Source of the DNA: Panopea generosa
Taxonomy: Eukaryota; Mollusca; Bivalvia; Adapedonta; Hiatellidae
Length of the DNA stretch: 64,000 bases
Assembly: GCA_029582155.1 (NCBI GenBank)
Contig: CM055906.1
Coordinates: forward strand, 19,392,437-19,456,436
Reading direction: 5' to 3'
Positions 12,060-22,800 of this stretch are shown here, piece after piece (position 1 is the stretch's first letter; each line of letters opens with the position of its first letter). Under the pieces are notes generated by a model that did no database searches, was not told the DNA's origin, and saw only the letters and a list, made by a program, of their open reading frames with translations. A program made the translations under genes and the position numbers.

Positions 12060-12733
12060 GCTAAACATAGTGCCCATGATTGTACTAATTATAATACCCA
12101 AATTAACATATTTTAATTTATTTTAGTAGCTTGTTATTTGCATCTATGAGCATACATACAATTATTTTGTGGACAGATTATGCCTTTCATTGTTTGGCTA
12201 TCAGTCAGTAATTTTTATTTTATTTGTAGATGTATGTCAGTATTATGTTCTATGTTTGAGGATAAACAAAAGCGTCGAATCAAATTACAGGCCTCATAAT
12301 CACAAAGTGTATGCAAAATTGACAAGTTGTGTTGCATATCTCCAAATTTTATAGTTTTTCCAATAAAGTAGACTCTGAGACTGGTTAGATAATTATTTTT
12401 CTGGCGCGGCTCCAAGTTTCCACTGAGCTGTATTGATTATTTGGTAATCGACTTGGCAACAGCATATAATCAAGGGTTTTATTTATGTTACAGAATAAAG
12501 ATTTGATTTGACTGGTGTTAAATTTCCATACAAGGGAATTACGGATGACCTGCAGGGTCTTGTTACATTTATGAATGGGTAAATTCATTATTTTTTTTGT
12601 TATTTTTTTGTAAATGTTTTCTTTAATTTTGAAAGGTTAATAGGTAAACATATATCTTTAACACTATAGAAAATTAATGGAGATCTCTCAATTTTGATAA
12701 ATGAAAAGTTGGTAGCTAGTATTTATAATTGTT
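12060..12733. other. Intergenic DNA, nothing recognised
   Basis: Only short overlapping frames on both strands, with no motifs. Confidence 0.5.
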
Positions 12734-12853
12734 GTAGACCGCAGCTTGGTCTAGTGGTAGAGTGTCCACTGCGTACGCAGGAGGTTATGGATTTGATCCC
12801 TGATATGACTGAAAAATTGTTGAAAGTGACGCTAAACACCATACAACAGCAAC
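12734..12853 (+). repeat. SINE family B, short copy with target duplication
   Basis: A pol III A box tggtctagtggtagagtg and a B-box-like ggttatggatttgatccc are followed by the tail gacgctaaacaccatacaac. ATAATTGTT flanks both sides (12725-12733 and 12854-12862), a 9-bp target duplication, so both ends are defined. This is the forward orientation of the family seen reversed at 53319 and 55590. Confidence 0.85.
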
Positions 12854-12862
12854 ATAATTGTT

Positions 12863-13859
12863 TTTTTTGTACCTAGTAAGTGATAGGCAGGACATGATTT
12901 TTATGCCTCTTGAGTTTGGTAGGAGTGATATTAAATTTTTAAAATAAAAGTAAATGGTGTGTTTGTCCTAGGCTAGCAGTGACTGAAATATACAGTTAAA
13001 GAGGCTTTGCCTATATATTTTATATCCACGAAATGATCCAACTGTATCTGGTCTGAAAGAAACCCATTATCTTGAAGAAATCTGTGGGATTTTCTACAAC
13101 AACACTTGTAATATTGTAGAAATTAGTGTTGAAGGTCGACTATAAACAATTTTATTCGAGAATGATTTTAGTGAAACCAATTCTGGATAGTTTTGGATGA
13201 TTACTGGTCCAAAGATTTGTTATTGTCGCTGGGAAATTATTCGATTTAGACTTATTGTTGTTGTAGCAATCAGAGCGGGACACTATTTAATCGACAACAA
13301 CAATACTTCAAATTCTGACTGTAAAACACGCATTACAGAAGCAGAAAAGAACACATGCTTCTGAACAAAAAGTTCCATAAAATAGCTTTGTTTATATGAT
13401 AGCATTTAAATAATTAATTGTTAAATATTTTATTCTTAAAATATCAGACTAACAGGACTGGTGATGTTCACTTAATAATTAAGATTTATAACACAATATG
13501 GACTAAAAAGTAAACTTAATTATCCAAAAAGCAAAAACAACATCAAAATATCCATATTGTAATCAACAAGACTGCGTGCCATATGGCTGTAAACATAAAC
13601 ATGCATATATTATAGGCGTCGCATATGTTTATAGCCTTGAGTGGTTTTATTTTAATTGATTGAATCACATCACAAATTCTAGGAATTTTCTGTTTTAATT
13701 AACGTCATTCAGGTATCACATATCACTTTGCCAACAGGTATATTTGATGACAGTTAACACTGCAATGTCTAGACATTATGTTGATGATACAATAGTATGA
13801 GCACAACTGTGATGGAGGGAACTTCAGGGAAGGCACGATGAAGAAGCCAGTAGGATGCT
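12863..13859. other. Intergenic DNA, nothing recognised
   Basis: No coding frame or repeat recognised. Confidence 0.5.
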
Positions 13860-13930
13860 ATTAAAGGCAGCAGGATGGTGATGGACCATACAACATAGCA
13901 TGATGATGGACCATAGAATGTAGCATTAAG
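13860..13930 (+). repeat. Left part of split minisatellite
   Basis: Contains units of the form gatggaccata...acatagcat, the same array that resumes at 15010. The last unit stops in the middle of its attaag word, where the hAT-like element is inserted. Confidence 0.85.
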
Positions 13931-15009
13931 CAGGGATGAGAATTTTCAGGGGATTCCGCTTTTTTTACAGCCGACGGGGAGTTTTTTAGATCGATTTAAA
14001 TCCGGGGAGATATTTTTAGGGGAGTGGTAAGGTACTGATGCACCGGGCGGAAGTGACACACTAACTGTCCGAAGTTTTTACCTCAATTATCTCTAATAGA
14101 AAGCATAATATATAACCAGTCTAATCAAGCGCACTCTTCTATGTCGCTATTTTTCATTGGTTTATATGTCTGATAAAATTGGTGCATAGGTGAATGAAGC
14201 CAATCAGAGCCGATGTATCAAATTGCAGTAAATAGGCTAGTGGCCGCTGAATAATTCATGCGCATACATTTTGTGTGTACGGTTTGTTTTTGGCTGATAT
14301 TCCTCAATGCCCTCTAACTTTATTAAGAAAGGAGATCAGTATTTAGATCAGGGTATAAAAACAGATTTTCGTAGTCATGGTTTGATCATACTGTATGCCT
14401 GAAAGTAAAAGCAGGAAAGGAGGAAATGGAGGAGCTCAGACTGAATAACTTTTATAAAAAAGTGGACATCCTGGGCAAAGTGCTTTGCACCATTTGTGAT
14501 AAACTTACGTCACACGCCTCAAGAGGTGTTAAAAGCCTCGAAGAACACTTCAAAACTGCAGTACACATTGACAAACTGTTGTCAAATGATCCAACTACAT
14601 AATTCACTGCATGGTTAGCAGATGAACACAATTTACTGGAAAAGGTGCCCTGGATCCCTACTATCTAGGTCTGCCTGAAAGGTTCATTGGCAGCCTCAAT
14701 ACTTTTACCCAGTTCCACGGAACACATCTTTAATAACATAATGGGACTCAATCAAGATGGGTTTTTTCACTTTCGCTGATATAAAAATTGAGTATAAACA
14801 AGTGATAAATTAAGCTCAAAGTATGCCCCAAAGTACCTCAGATGCCATCTCAGGCAGTCTAAGTTATAAAAATTTTCTGGGGAGTATCCCCATACCCCCC
14901 TTTAAACGAGAGGGGGGCTAGCCCACTCTCATACTCTCCACCCTTTCGTGCCAGCGGCACTCAGATTTGCCCATTCATTTTTTTTGTTCAAAACCCATTC
15001 CTGTCGCTG
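13931..15009 (+). mobile_element. hAT-like non-autonomous element inside a minisatellite
   Basis: A 1079-bp insertion splits a minisatellite unit. It starts cagggatgag and ends tgtcgctg, so both ends read CAG(G/C)GA inward, the style of hAT terminal repeats. attaag occurs directly on each side (13925-13930 and 15010-15015) and removing the element restores a normal unit. hAT elements usually make 8-bp duplications; only 6 bp match here, so the superfamily call is tentative. The interior carries a zinc-finger-like reading frame at 14426-14602 but no transposase catalytic region. Confidence 0.6.
14426..14602 (+). pseudogene. Zinc-finger (BED/C2H2-like) fragment in the hAT-like element
   Basis: This 58-residue frame begins MEELRLNNFYKKVD and contains CTICDKLTSHASRG followed by EEHFKTAVHIDK. 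That gives a C-x2-C ... H-x5-H spacing like the DNA-binding finger at the N-terminus of hAT-type transposases and domesticated relatives. Just upstream another frame reads MPESKSRKGGNGGAQ, which looks like the original N-terminus separated by a one-base shift. The frame then ends in TAA and nothing recognisable follows. I infer a decayed transposase start, not a working gene. Confidence 0.5.
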
Positions 15010-15650
15010 ATTAAGATGGACCATAGAACATAGCATGATGATGGACCTTAGAACATAACATGATGGTAGAGCATAGCATGATGATAGACCTTAGAACATA
15101 GCATGATGATGGACCATAAATCTTAGCATTAAGATGGACCATATATCATAGCATGATGATGGACTGTAGAACATAGCATGATGGTAGAGCATAGCATGAT
15201 GATGGACCTTAGAACATAGCATGATGATGGACCATAAATCTTAGCATTTAGATGGACCATATAACACAGCATGATGATGGGCTGTAGAACATAGCATGAT
15301 GGTAGAGCATAGCATGATGATGGACCATAGATCATAGCATTAAGATGATTGACCATAGAGCATAGCATTAAGATGATGGACCATAGAACATAGCATTAAG
15401 ATGATGGACCATAGATCATAGCATTAAGATGATGGACCATAAAGCATAGCATTAAGATGATGGACCATAGAACATAGCATTAAGATGATGGACCATAGAA
15501 CATAGCATTAAGATGATGGACCATAAAGCATAGCATTAAGAGGATGGACCATAGAACATAGCATTAAGATGATGGACCATTAAGCATAGCATTAAGATGA
15601 TGGACCATAGAACATAGCATTAAGATGATGGACCATAGAGCGTATTATTG
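15010..15650 (+). repeat. Minisatellite, about 23 units of 25-31 bp
   Basis: Units follow the pattern gatggaccatagaacatag plus either cattaagat or catgatgat. The left half mixes the two unit types in a longer order (catgatggtagag units recur at about 15060, 15180 and 15300). The right half is a homogeneous cattaagat type. An open frame on the minus strand here is only the translated array. Confidence 0.93.
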
Positions 15651-16624
15651 AAATGAATATTGGGAAGTGGACTGGTAAAAAGTACTCGTCCAGATGGAAA
15701 ATTCACTTACCTTAAAATTCATACTGAAATGTTGTCTATTTTGAAACATGTTGCACGCTTACCTTCTCTTTCAATGTGAACTTCAGCTATCTCTTGACAG
15801 TTTTCATCCCTTATTTTTTTGGAAAAAAAACCCCATCCAACTTCCGTTGATACATTTTCGTTTTGATAGTCTAGTTTTTTCCCCCGTTATAACAAGTACA
15901 GTCTCACTGGAACACTTGGGTGTTATCCGATCATAAAATTGTCAACTAAACTATTGTTTCTGTGGAGCCAGGCATGGCTTGTACTAACAAGGGTAAATAA
16001 GAGTAAATAAGAGCACTCTTCTGCTCGTCTAGGCCCCTGTATGTATGTTTATCAAAATGTTGAAAATCACTTGAAATTGAAATATTAAATTTACAAAGAA
16101 ACTTAATCATTAATTTGCATCATTGTCAGTATATTCTGCATCTGGACAGAATGGTTGTAGGGCGGAAATGTGGACATAAGTGGTTTGAGTTAAAACTCTA
16201 TTTATGTAACAATCATTTTCCCCTTTCAAATTCTTCAGCTACATTAATTTAAACCTGGTCAATTTTCTTTAAATTGCTATCAAAAAATCAATTTGTAATA
16301 CAAGCGGCCAGGTGTTGTTGTAATGGATTATTGGATTGCGACTTTAAATACCCTGTGAACAATATATTTGATATCTCAAAATCGCTTACCCCTTATCAGC
16401 TATAGAACCAATTTCTTTTCCATTAGGTTGTTTTCTGCCTTGTATCACCCAATACTAAGGGTGCAGTTGGAACAGAAAATATATTTCATTCTATTTTATT
16501 TGTTTTATAATTATATAGTAACTGTGTTGTTTGCTAGAGACAGAATTATAAGTGCTGCATGTTACACTGAAATATATAACATAATAATTATGGTTTACCC
16601 AGTTGCATTATACATTATATACAG
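15651..16624. other. Intergenic DNA, nothing recognised
   Basis: No exon, RNA gene or clear repeat seen. Confidence 0.5.
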
Positions 16625-16625
16625 T

Positions 16626-16662
<37 letters not shown>
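16625..16662. repeat. (CA)n(TA)n microsatellite
   Basis: A short ca run followed by about fourteen ta units. Confidence 0.95.
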
Positions 16663-16666
<4 letters not shown>

Positions 16667-17338
16667 TATGTATGATATTGGGCTGACCTGAGTCTTGTAT
16701 TGCCCTCTTTAAACATGTAGTATGTATGACCCCCAACCTTTTGCATGTGTGAATAAAAACACTTTACAACTAGATCACAGCAGTTTGATCAAATTTTTGT
16801 TGTTGTATAAAATTATATATATGCATGAAATAGTAGAGGAAAAAATTATAGATACATATAATTATATTTCTTATAAGTGATGTAAATGCTATAAGCAATG
16901 TTAATCCATTGTTCTTGTACAGTTTTATTGGAATTTTAGGAACAGTTTGTTTGGATCTCACCAGTGGTATGTTGTCTACAAACTTTCAGGTGTATAAGAC
17001 TCCCAAATATTTAGTTGTACATAAAAACATTCTGGTTTTTAGATTATGTATTTCTGCTTTATGATTTTCTGCTGCAGTACAATACTTCCTCTAAAAACAT
17101 TGAACTATCTTCTGTACCTGTACTTAATACTGAACTATACTAATAATGTGCTAATTATAATCATCAGTTGGTCGCCGACACAAAGGTTCGGCTTAAGAGG
17201 ACGAGCATGTGGGAGTTTATTTATACTTATTTACTAGTATTTCAATTAAACTGTGAAGTAGGGTCAAATAAAAAAAATATTTTTGTTTTCTGTGACATGC
17301 TGAAAAAAAATTTGGTCGGTAGTTAGGAAATTCTTTGT
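16663..17338. other. Intergenic DNA, nothing recognised
   Basis: No exon, RNA gene or clear repeat seen. Confidence 0.5.
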
Positions 17339-18711
17339 TAGCTCTACTGGCCAAAGGCCAGAAGTGCTTATGCAATGGCGCGTTGTCTGTCGTCCGTCGT
17401 CCGTCGTCTGTTAGCAGCACTTTCTCTGAAACCACTGGGCCAATTAAACTGAAACTTCACTTGGGTGTTTCTATTGCATAGGAGACTATACAGAAGATTT
17501 AAGGGGTCAGGAGGGGCCCCAAAAGGGTAAAAATTAGGAATTACTAAATTTGTTTTCTTAAGAACCGGTATGTCAGATTTGTTCATATTTTGCATAAATT
17601 ATCCCTATGTGTAGGGGTTTGATTGCAGATAAGAATTTAGAGGCTAAAATTTATAGGGGCCCTGTAAGGGGACTTAGAATTTTACATAGGGATACTATGG
17701 GAAAACAGAAAATTCTCTTTTTCTTTCATCTGTTCTTAAACCACTAGGGCAATTAGACTGAAACTTCACATGGGTGTTTCTGTTGCATAGGAGACTATAC
17801 AGAAGATTTTTTTTTTCGATCTGAAATTCAAGATGGCCGTCATTACTAAAAATAGTCCAATACTTAAAAAATCTTCTTCTCATGAACGGCCCAACAGATT
17901 TTCAAAATGTTTATGAAGTAATGATGACCAACTATAGTTCTGTTAGATTTGTTCCAATGGTGTCCCTAGGGTTAAAAATGACCCTGCCCTGAGAGTTCAA
18001 TAAGGGGACACATGTCAATATAATATATTTTTTTTTTTTTTAAATGGAAATGATTTTGCCTATATCTTCACTAAAGCATTGTTAGGTAAAGGCGGTTAAG
18101 ATTTGTAAAAATGACTGGGTTCCTATGTCTTAAGGGGTCAGGAGGGGCCCCAAAAGGGTACTAATTGGGAATTAGTAAAATTGTTTTCTTAAGAACCGGT
18201 GTGTCAGATTTGTACATATTTGATATAAATTTTCCGTAAGTGTACGGGTTTGATTGCAGATAAGAATTTAGAGGTTAAGATATATAGGGGCCTTGTAAGG
18301 GGACTTAGAATTTTACATAGGGATACAATGGGAAAACAGAAAATTCTCTTTTATTTTCATTTATTCTGAAACCACTAGGCCAATTAAACTGAAACTTCAC
18401 ATGGATGTTTCAATTGCATAGGAGACTATACAAAAGATTTATTTTTTCTATCTAAAATTCAAGATGGCCACCATTACTAAAAATAGTCCAAAACTTAAAA
18501 AGTCTTCTTCTCATGAACGGTCCAACAGATTTTCAAAATGTTTATGTAGTAATGATGACCAACTATAGTTTTGTTAGATTTGTTCAAATGGTGTCCCTAG
18601 AGTAAAAAATGACCCCGCCCCGATGTTTCTATTGCGTAGTAGAATTTCAAAAAGTGCTATGGCCACTATGAGTCAGTAGAGCGTCCTCAGGCCCTCTTGG
18701 GCCTCTTGTTT
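17339..18711 (+). repeat. Large GTCGTC-headed interspersed repeat with internal duplication
   Basis: Starts near gctctactggccaaaggcc, followed by a gcgcgttgtctgtcgtccgt block, and ends ggccctcttgggcctcttgt. A block of about 496 bp occurs twice (17498-17995 and 18129-18624), sharing ggggtcaggaggggccccaa and aagatggcc. A motif of about 80 bp with gaaacttcac and tgcataggagactatac occurs three times (about 17420, 17735 and 18365). gctctactg near the left end is inverted near the right end. Stops are spread through all frames, so it looks non-coding. Class unknown. Confidence 0.8.
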
Positions 18712-18968
18712 TTGATGGTTCATGGATCAAAATGGAGCAAAAGACAAAATAATATTGACTCGGTGGGGTCATAGGAAATGAAACTATTTTTTTTTCATTT
18801 GACTTAAGCTCAAATCTGTTTTTTGAACTCTGTAGCGATGAAAGCTCAGAGCTAACGGAAACTGACTTGAACAGCTAACATCACCATCGGGTTGAAATGA
18901 AATTGGATAATAAATGAAAATCTGATCTTGCTGTTGGGCATTTGTATATAATTATGTAACATAATTAT

Positions 18969-19228
18969 GCATCTGGCTATCAATCCAGTGGTTGTGAGTT
19001 CGAAAATTCCTGCCTGGCAACAGCGTCGGTGATAATTGATATCTGACATTGTGTCTCATTATCAGTCGTCTTTCACTGCTGATTCAAGTGGGGAAGTTAT
19101 CAGTTAGTTGCGGAGATGGGGTATGCTCGAGTACTGGTTAACCTTCCATGATCCCAGGAAACAGCGGTTAGGTTAACTGATCGTCTGTTAGTCCTCGATG
19201 GCATAAAATGACGCTATATATTCAATCA
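18969..19228 (+). repeat. SINE family A, copy upstream of gene 1
   Basis: Begins ctggctatcaatccag with B-box-like ttgtgagttcgaaaattcc, then agttatcagttagttgcgg, gagtactggttaacc, ggttaggttaactgatcg and tail gacgctatatattcaatcag. Aligns with 26755-27048. The A-box end is missing or degraded. Confidence 0.85.
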
Positions 19229-19478
19229 GTGTAGCATAGACCCAGATTAAGACAAATGAGCTGATTAGTTAGGCAGTCTGGTCATTGTCTACATTGTTGG
19301 CATTTCAGTTTATCTAAAATATTTAAACACCAGTAAAAAATCCTGTTGAGCTTAAAAAATTGATCAAAAATAATTTTCAGAAAATTAGCAAGTTTTATTT
19401 AGGGTTGTTTTTACACTGAAGTTTTTATAAAACCAACCAAACTTTTTTCATTATATTGGATTCTATTTGTCTTTTCAG

Positions 19479-19811
19479 GTACGCAGAATGTCATGTATAA
19501 AGGCACCTGTTCAGTTAACAAATAATTGGATGTAACGTTATTAAAGAATGACTTGTAAAATTGTCAACAGAAACCAAAGTGATGGACATGTGAACAGTAT
19601 TCTTAGAAAATCTTCAGATGTGCAGTGATTTAAAATTTGGAACATTTAGTGATATTGAAAAGTAATTAAACAGAACAAGTTCTTGATCGAACAATTAAGA
19701 TGATATTTGGGTCAGTGTCTGACCTTGACCAGCAAATGGTTTTAACGGGGATATTGCCCCACTTGACGGATCTTGACTACAAAATATCATCATTGTAGTA
19801 TAGTAGAAGGG
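19479..19811 (+). promoter_or_regulatory. 5' UTR part of the gene 1 leader exon, with upstream ORFs
   Basis: A pyrimidine-rich acceptor (ctatttgtcttttcag) ends at 19478, so an unseen leader exon probably lies upstream. The leader contains several short uORFs, including ATG-started frames at 19488-19535, 19548-19628 (26 aa), 19618-19665 (15 aa) and 19700-19798. The last encodes 32 residues and stops 13 bases before the inferred main start. Such a leader is expected to lower translation of the main frame or make it stress-dependent. The exon boundaries are inferred from signals only. Confidence 0.5.
19700..19798 (+). CDS. uORF peptide of 32 residues in the gene 1 leader
   Basis: Begins MIFGSVSDLDQQ and ends DLDYKISSL. 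The composition is more protein-like than random AT-rich sequence, with the acidic-hydrophobic motif SDLD/TDLD occurring twice. It lies in another frame from the main product and ends just before it. It could be a conserved regulatory peptide, or a piece of an alternative N-terminus used with different splicing. I do not recognise it. Confidence 0.3.
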   Translation: MIFGSVSDLDQQMVLTGILPHLTDLDYKISSL

Positions 19812-19844
19812 ATGTTGCTTGATGCAGCAACAAAACAACAAGTT
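19812..19844 (+). CDS. Gene 1 coding exon 1 (11 codons)
   Basis: The frame reads MLLDAATKQQV up to a gtaagt donor at 19845-19850 and joins in frame to ACT ATG at 23733. An in-frame TGA about 45 bases upstream makes this the first Met in the exon. If translation instead began at the Met at 23736, the protein would be 12 residues shorter. Confidence 0.6.
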
Positions 19845-22800
19845 GTAAGTAAATTTTGATTTCTCTCTATCTTGTTTTCATCCTACATTAATTTTGATAA
19901 AAAAAAGTCCCTGGCACCTAGTTTTATATAATCTTAAATTCATTTTTAACCAGGTTATTCAAAACCAACCTGGTTACCAAATTGTCTTTGTTACTCAATA
20001 TATAAGAATTGGCTCTATTCAAACAGTGACGTAATATGTCTCTCTGCTAAGTAATATTTGAAACCAAAGCCAAAATTTGAAAAGGCTAAAATGTTGAGAG
20101 AAGCAATAGAAATGTTACAGGAGGGGGTTATTCACATATATATATATATTTATATATATATATATATATGTGGTCACTGCGGTCAAGGGCATTATTTTAA
20201 AAAATAGAAAAAAAGATTTCCATTAAATAATGAACTATAGTTAACATTGAACTACAGTCGAAACTCGTTAACTCGAACTCACAAATCTCAAAATTCCAGT
20301 TATCTCAAAGTTAAAAGTTTTTCCCTTCTATTTCTATATAAATATACTTGTTGTTTTCTCAATGGCATTGATTCGAATTGTATACTGGTACTATTTTGAA
20401 ATATTTCTCTGGTCTGAACAACACAACATCCATTGATTTCTCACTCGTTATTTCGAATTTTCAACACCGCATGAAGATGAAAGGCTAGCCGCCGAAAGTG
20501 ATAATTGGTGAAACCAAACCTGTAATTTATCACTTTGATCATGACGGTCTATACTGGCAGGTAAGTTAGTTGTGTCATCCAGTTGTTATGATGCAAACAC
20601 AAGCAAGACACATGCTTATTATTCCAACAATAGTACTTCTTGTTTGGGAAAAAATGAGTGAGCAAAATCAAGAGCTTATATAAATCTAGCATGCTGGAAT
20701 ATATCTTGATAGTCGTCTGATTTGTATATATACTAGCGGTAAAAAGAAACTGTGCATGGGTATAATATGCTATAACTTAGGAGATATATAAGAAATCGCA
20801 AAAAAAATTTCAACAGGGTTTTATCTGACCTTTATTTAACACCAGCTCAATTGATATGATTATTGCATCAGCAGCATCTTGGATAGAGATCTGTTTTCAG
20901 AGACGTTCTCTAAACAAAGTTCATCTCATCAATACCGTGTATGACCACCATTGGAATCGATGCATGCTTGGCAACGACGCCTCAATGATACGACAAGTGT
21001 GCTGAAAAATGCCTGGGGAATACCATTCCAGATTCTCACAAGCACACGTGACAGGTCAGGTAAGGTCAATGGCTGATTTTGGAGGCAACGTAAGCGACGC
21101 TGCATCTCATCCCACACGTGTTCTATAGGCGATATATCTGGTGACATTGCAGGTCAGGGCAGCACATTCACATTATTCTGGATCAAGAAGTCGGTGATAA
21201 CCCGTGCGACGTTCGGGCGAGGGTTATCCTGTTGCAGCGTGGTGTTACGTTGCTGCACAAATGGAAGGGTGAGGCCGTATGATTTCGTCACGGTATCTGA
21301 TGCCAGTAAGTGAGCCACGAGATGAGATGCCAACCCACACCATGACACAACCTCTGCCAAATGGACGTCGTTTAATCACACAACTGTCATGGAAACATTC
21401 ACCAACACGACAGTACACTCTAGAACGACCGTCCCTGCTGCCGTGATGAAACCTGGAATTATCCGTGAAAAGAACACCCAGTCCTGTTGTGTGAAGTGTA
21501 TACGAGTGTCGTCTACACCAGGCAAAACTTGCTACACGATGGAGAACAGGACGTATGGCTGGACGTCGTGGACGTATGCCTCGTTCAAGCAATCGATTCC
21601 GTTCGGGGACTAACTCTTCTAAAGCCCGGAATACTTCTAGCTGTCAAAGTAGCAGTTATGAGACGCTCACAGAGATGAAGGACCCGGATGTACGTATCCT
21701 GGCGATTAGACTTTACGCGTGGACGTCCTGACCAAGGCCAGTCTCTGGTGGTCCGAAACTGGTACCGTCTCCACTAGGCGTTTACAGTATTTCAGTGTAC
21801 ACCAAATTGTCTTGCAACGTCAGTATGACGTACACCAGCTTCAGTCACGCCTACGGTGCGGCATTTGTCAGTTTCATTCAACCTTGGCATGGCGTATCAA
21901 AGACGTTTTTCAAAATTATGCAGGTTTTGTGTCTTACAGGTATCAACACTATGCTTTTACACAGGTTTAGGTGACAAACGTGTTTGCGATTGACTGCTGG
22001 CCAAAAAAACGTGAAAACGAAGACGTTGCAACTCATGCACTGACCAGTGTAAATGACCGAGAGGGACACACAACTTACCTGTGTAAAGTTTCAAGCTTTA
22101 ATTAATAAAATTGAGCGATACATGAACATTTTATACATGCAGTTTCTTTTTTCCGCTAGTAAATATGAATTCAAGGTTTTCTGTCAAGAAATCTGAACAA
22201 CGCAGCCTTCTCACGAACCGAAATTCAAATACACTCTGAATTCAAGTTAAAAAAACATTTGCTAATTTTTTGTATCTTTTTTTCTATGTGTAAGGTTGTT
22301 GTAACCAGAGTTTATTTCATTTGATATTTTGTGGCTATACATTACCGTTGGATATCCACGGGTATCAGTTATGAAACTCACCATCCATCACCCGTAGGAA
22401 ATTACGTTAGCTCTGCATGGTTTTATTTGAACAGAACAGAACAAAATACAGCTAATTTCAATAACGTCTTATCAAAACAGCATTTGCATAAAACTAGTAT
22501 TGCGATTGGATAGCGTTCCCTTCATGAAATCGTGAAGGAACTAATCATATGGTTACATCGTGGCTTGGTAGAAATGACGCAAAGCTAGTGTTATATCCCC
22601 TAGGTGATAAATGGTGAGTATTGGAATGGATTACGTGCGGGTATCCGACAATGGATATTCATACAAAGTATAAAAACCCAATGAAAACATTATCAAAACA
22701 AAACTAATTTAAAAAATTTCTCTTGCACTGGTCATATTATAGATAACTACATGTGCACAACACACATGCATTGTTGAAGAAGGCAGTATTTCTATATTTA

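Noticed and set aside
15129..15368. Minus-strand frame with repeated MLCSMVHHLNAMIYGPSS-like peptides
   Set aside because: It is the translation of the 25-31 bp minisatellite; unit-length variation breaks the frame outside this stretch.
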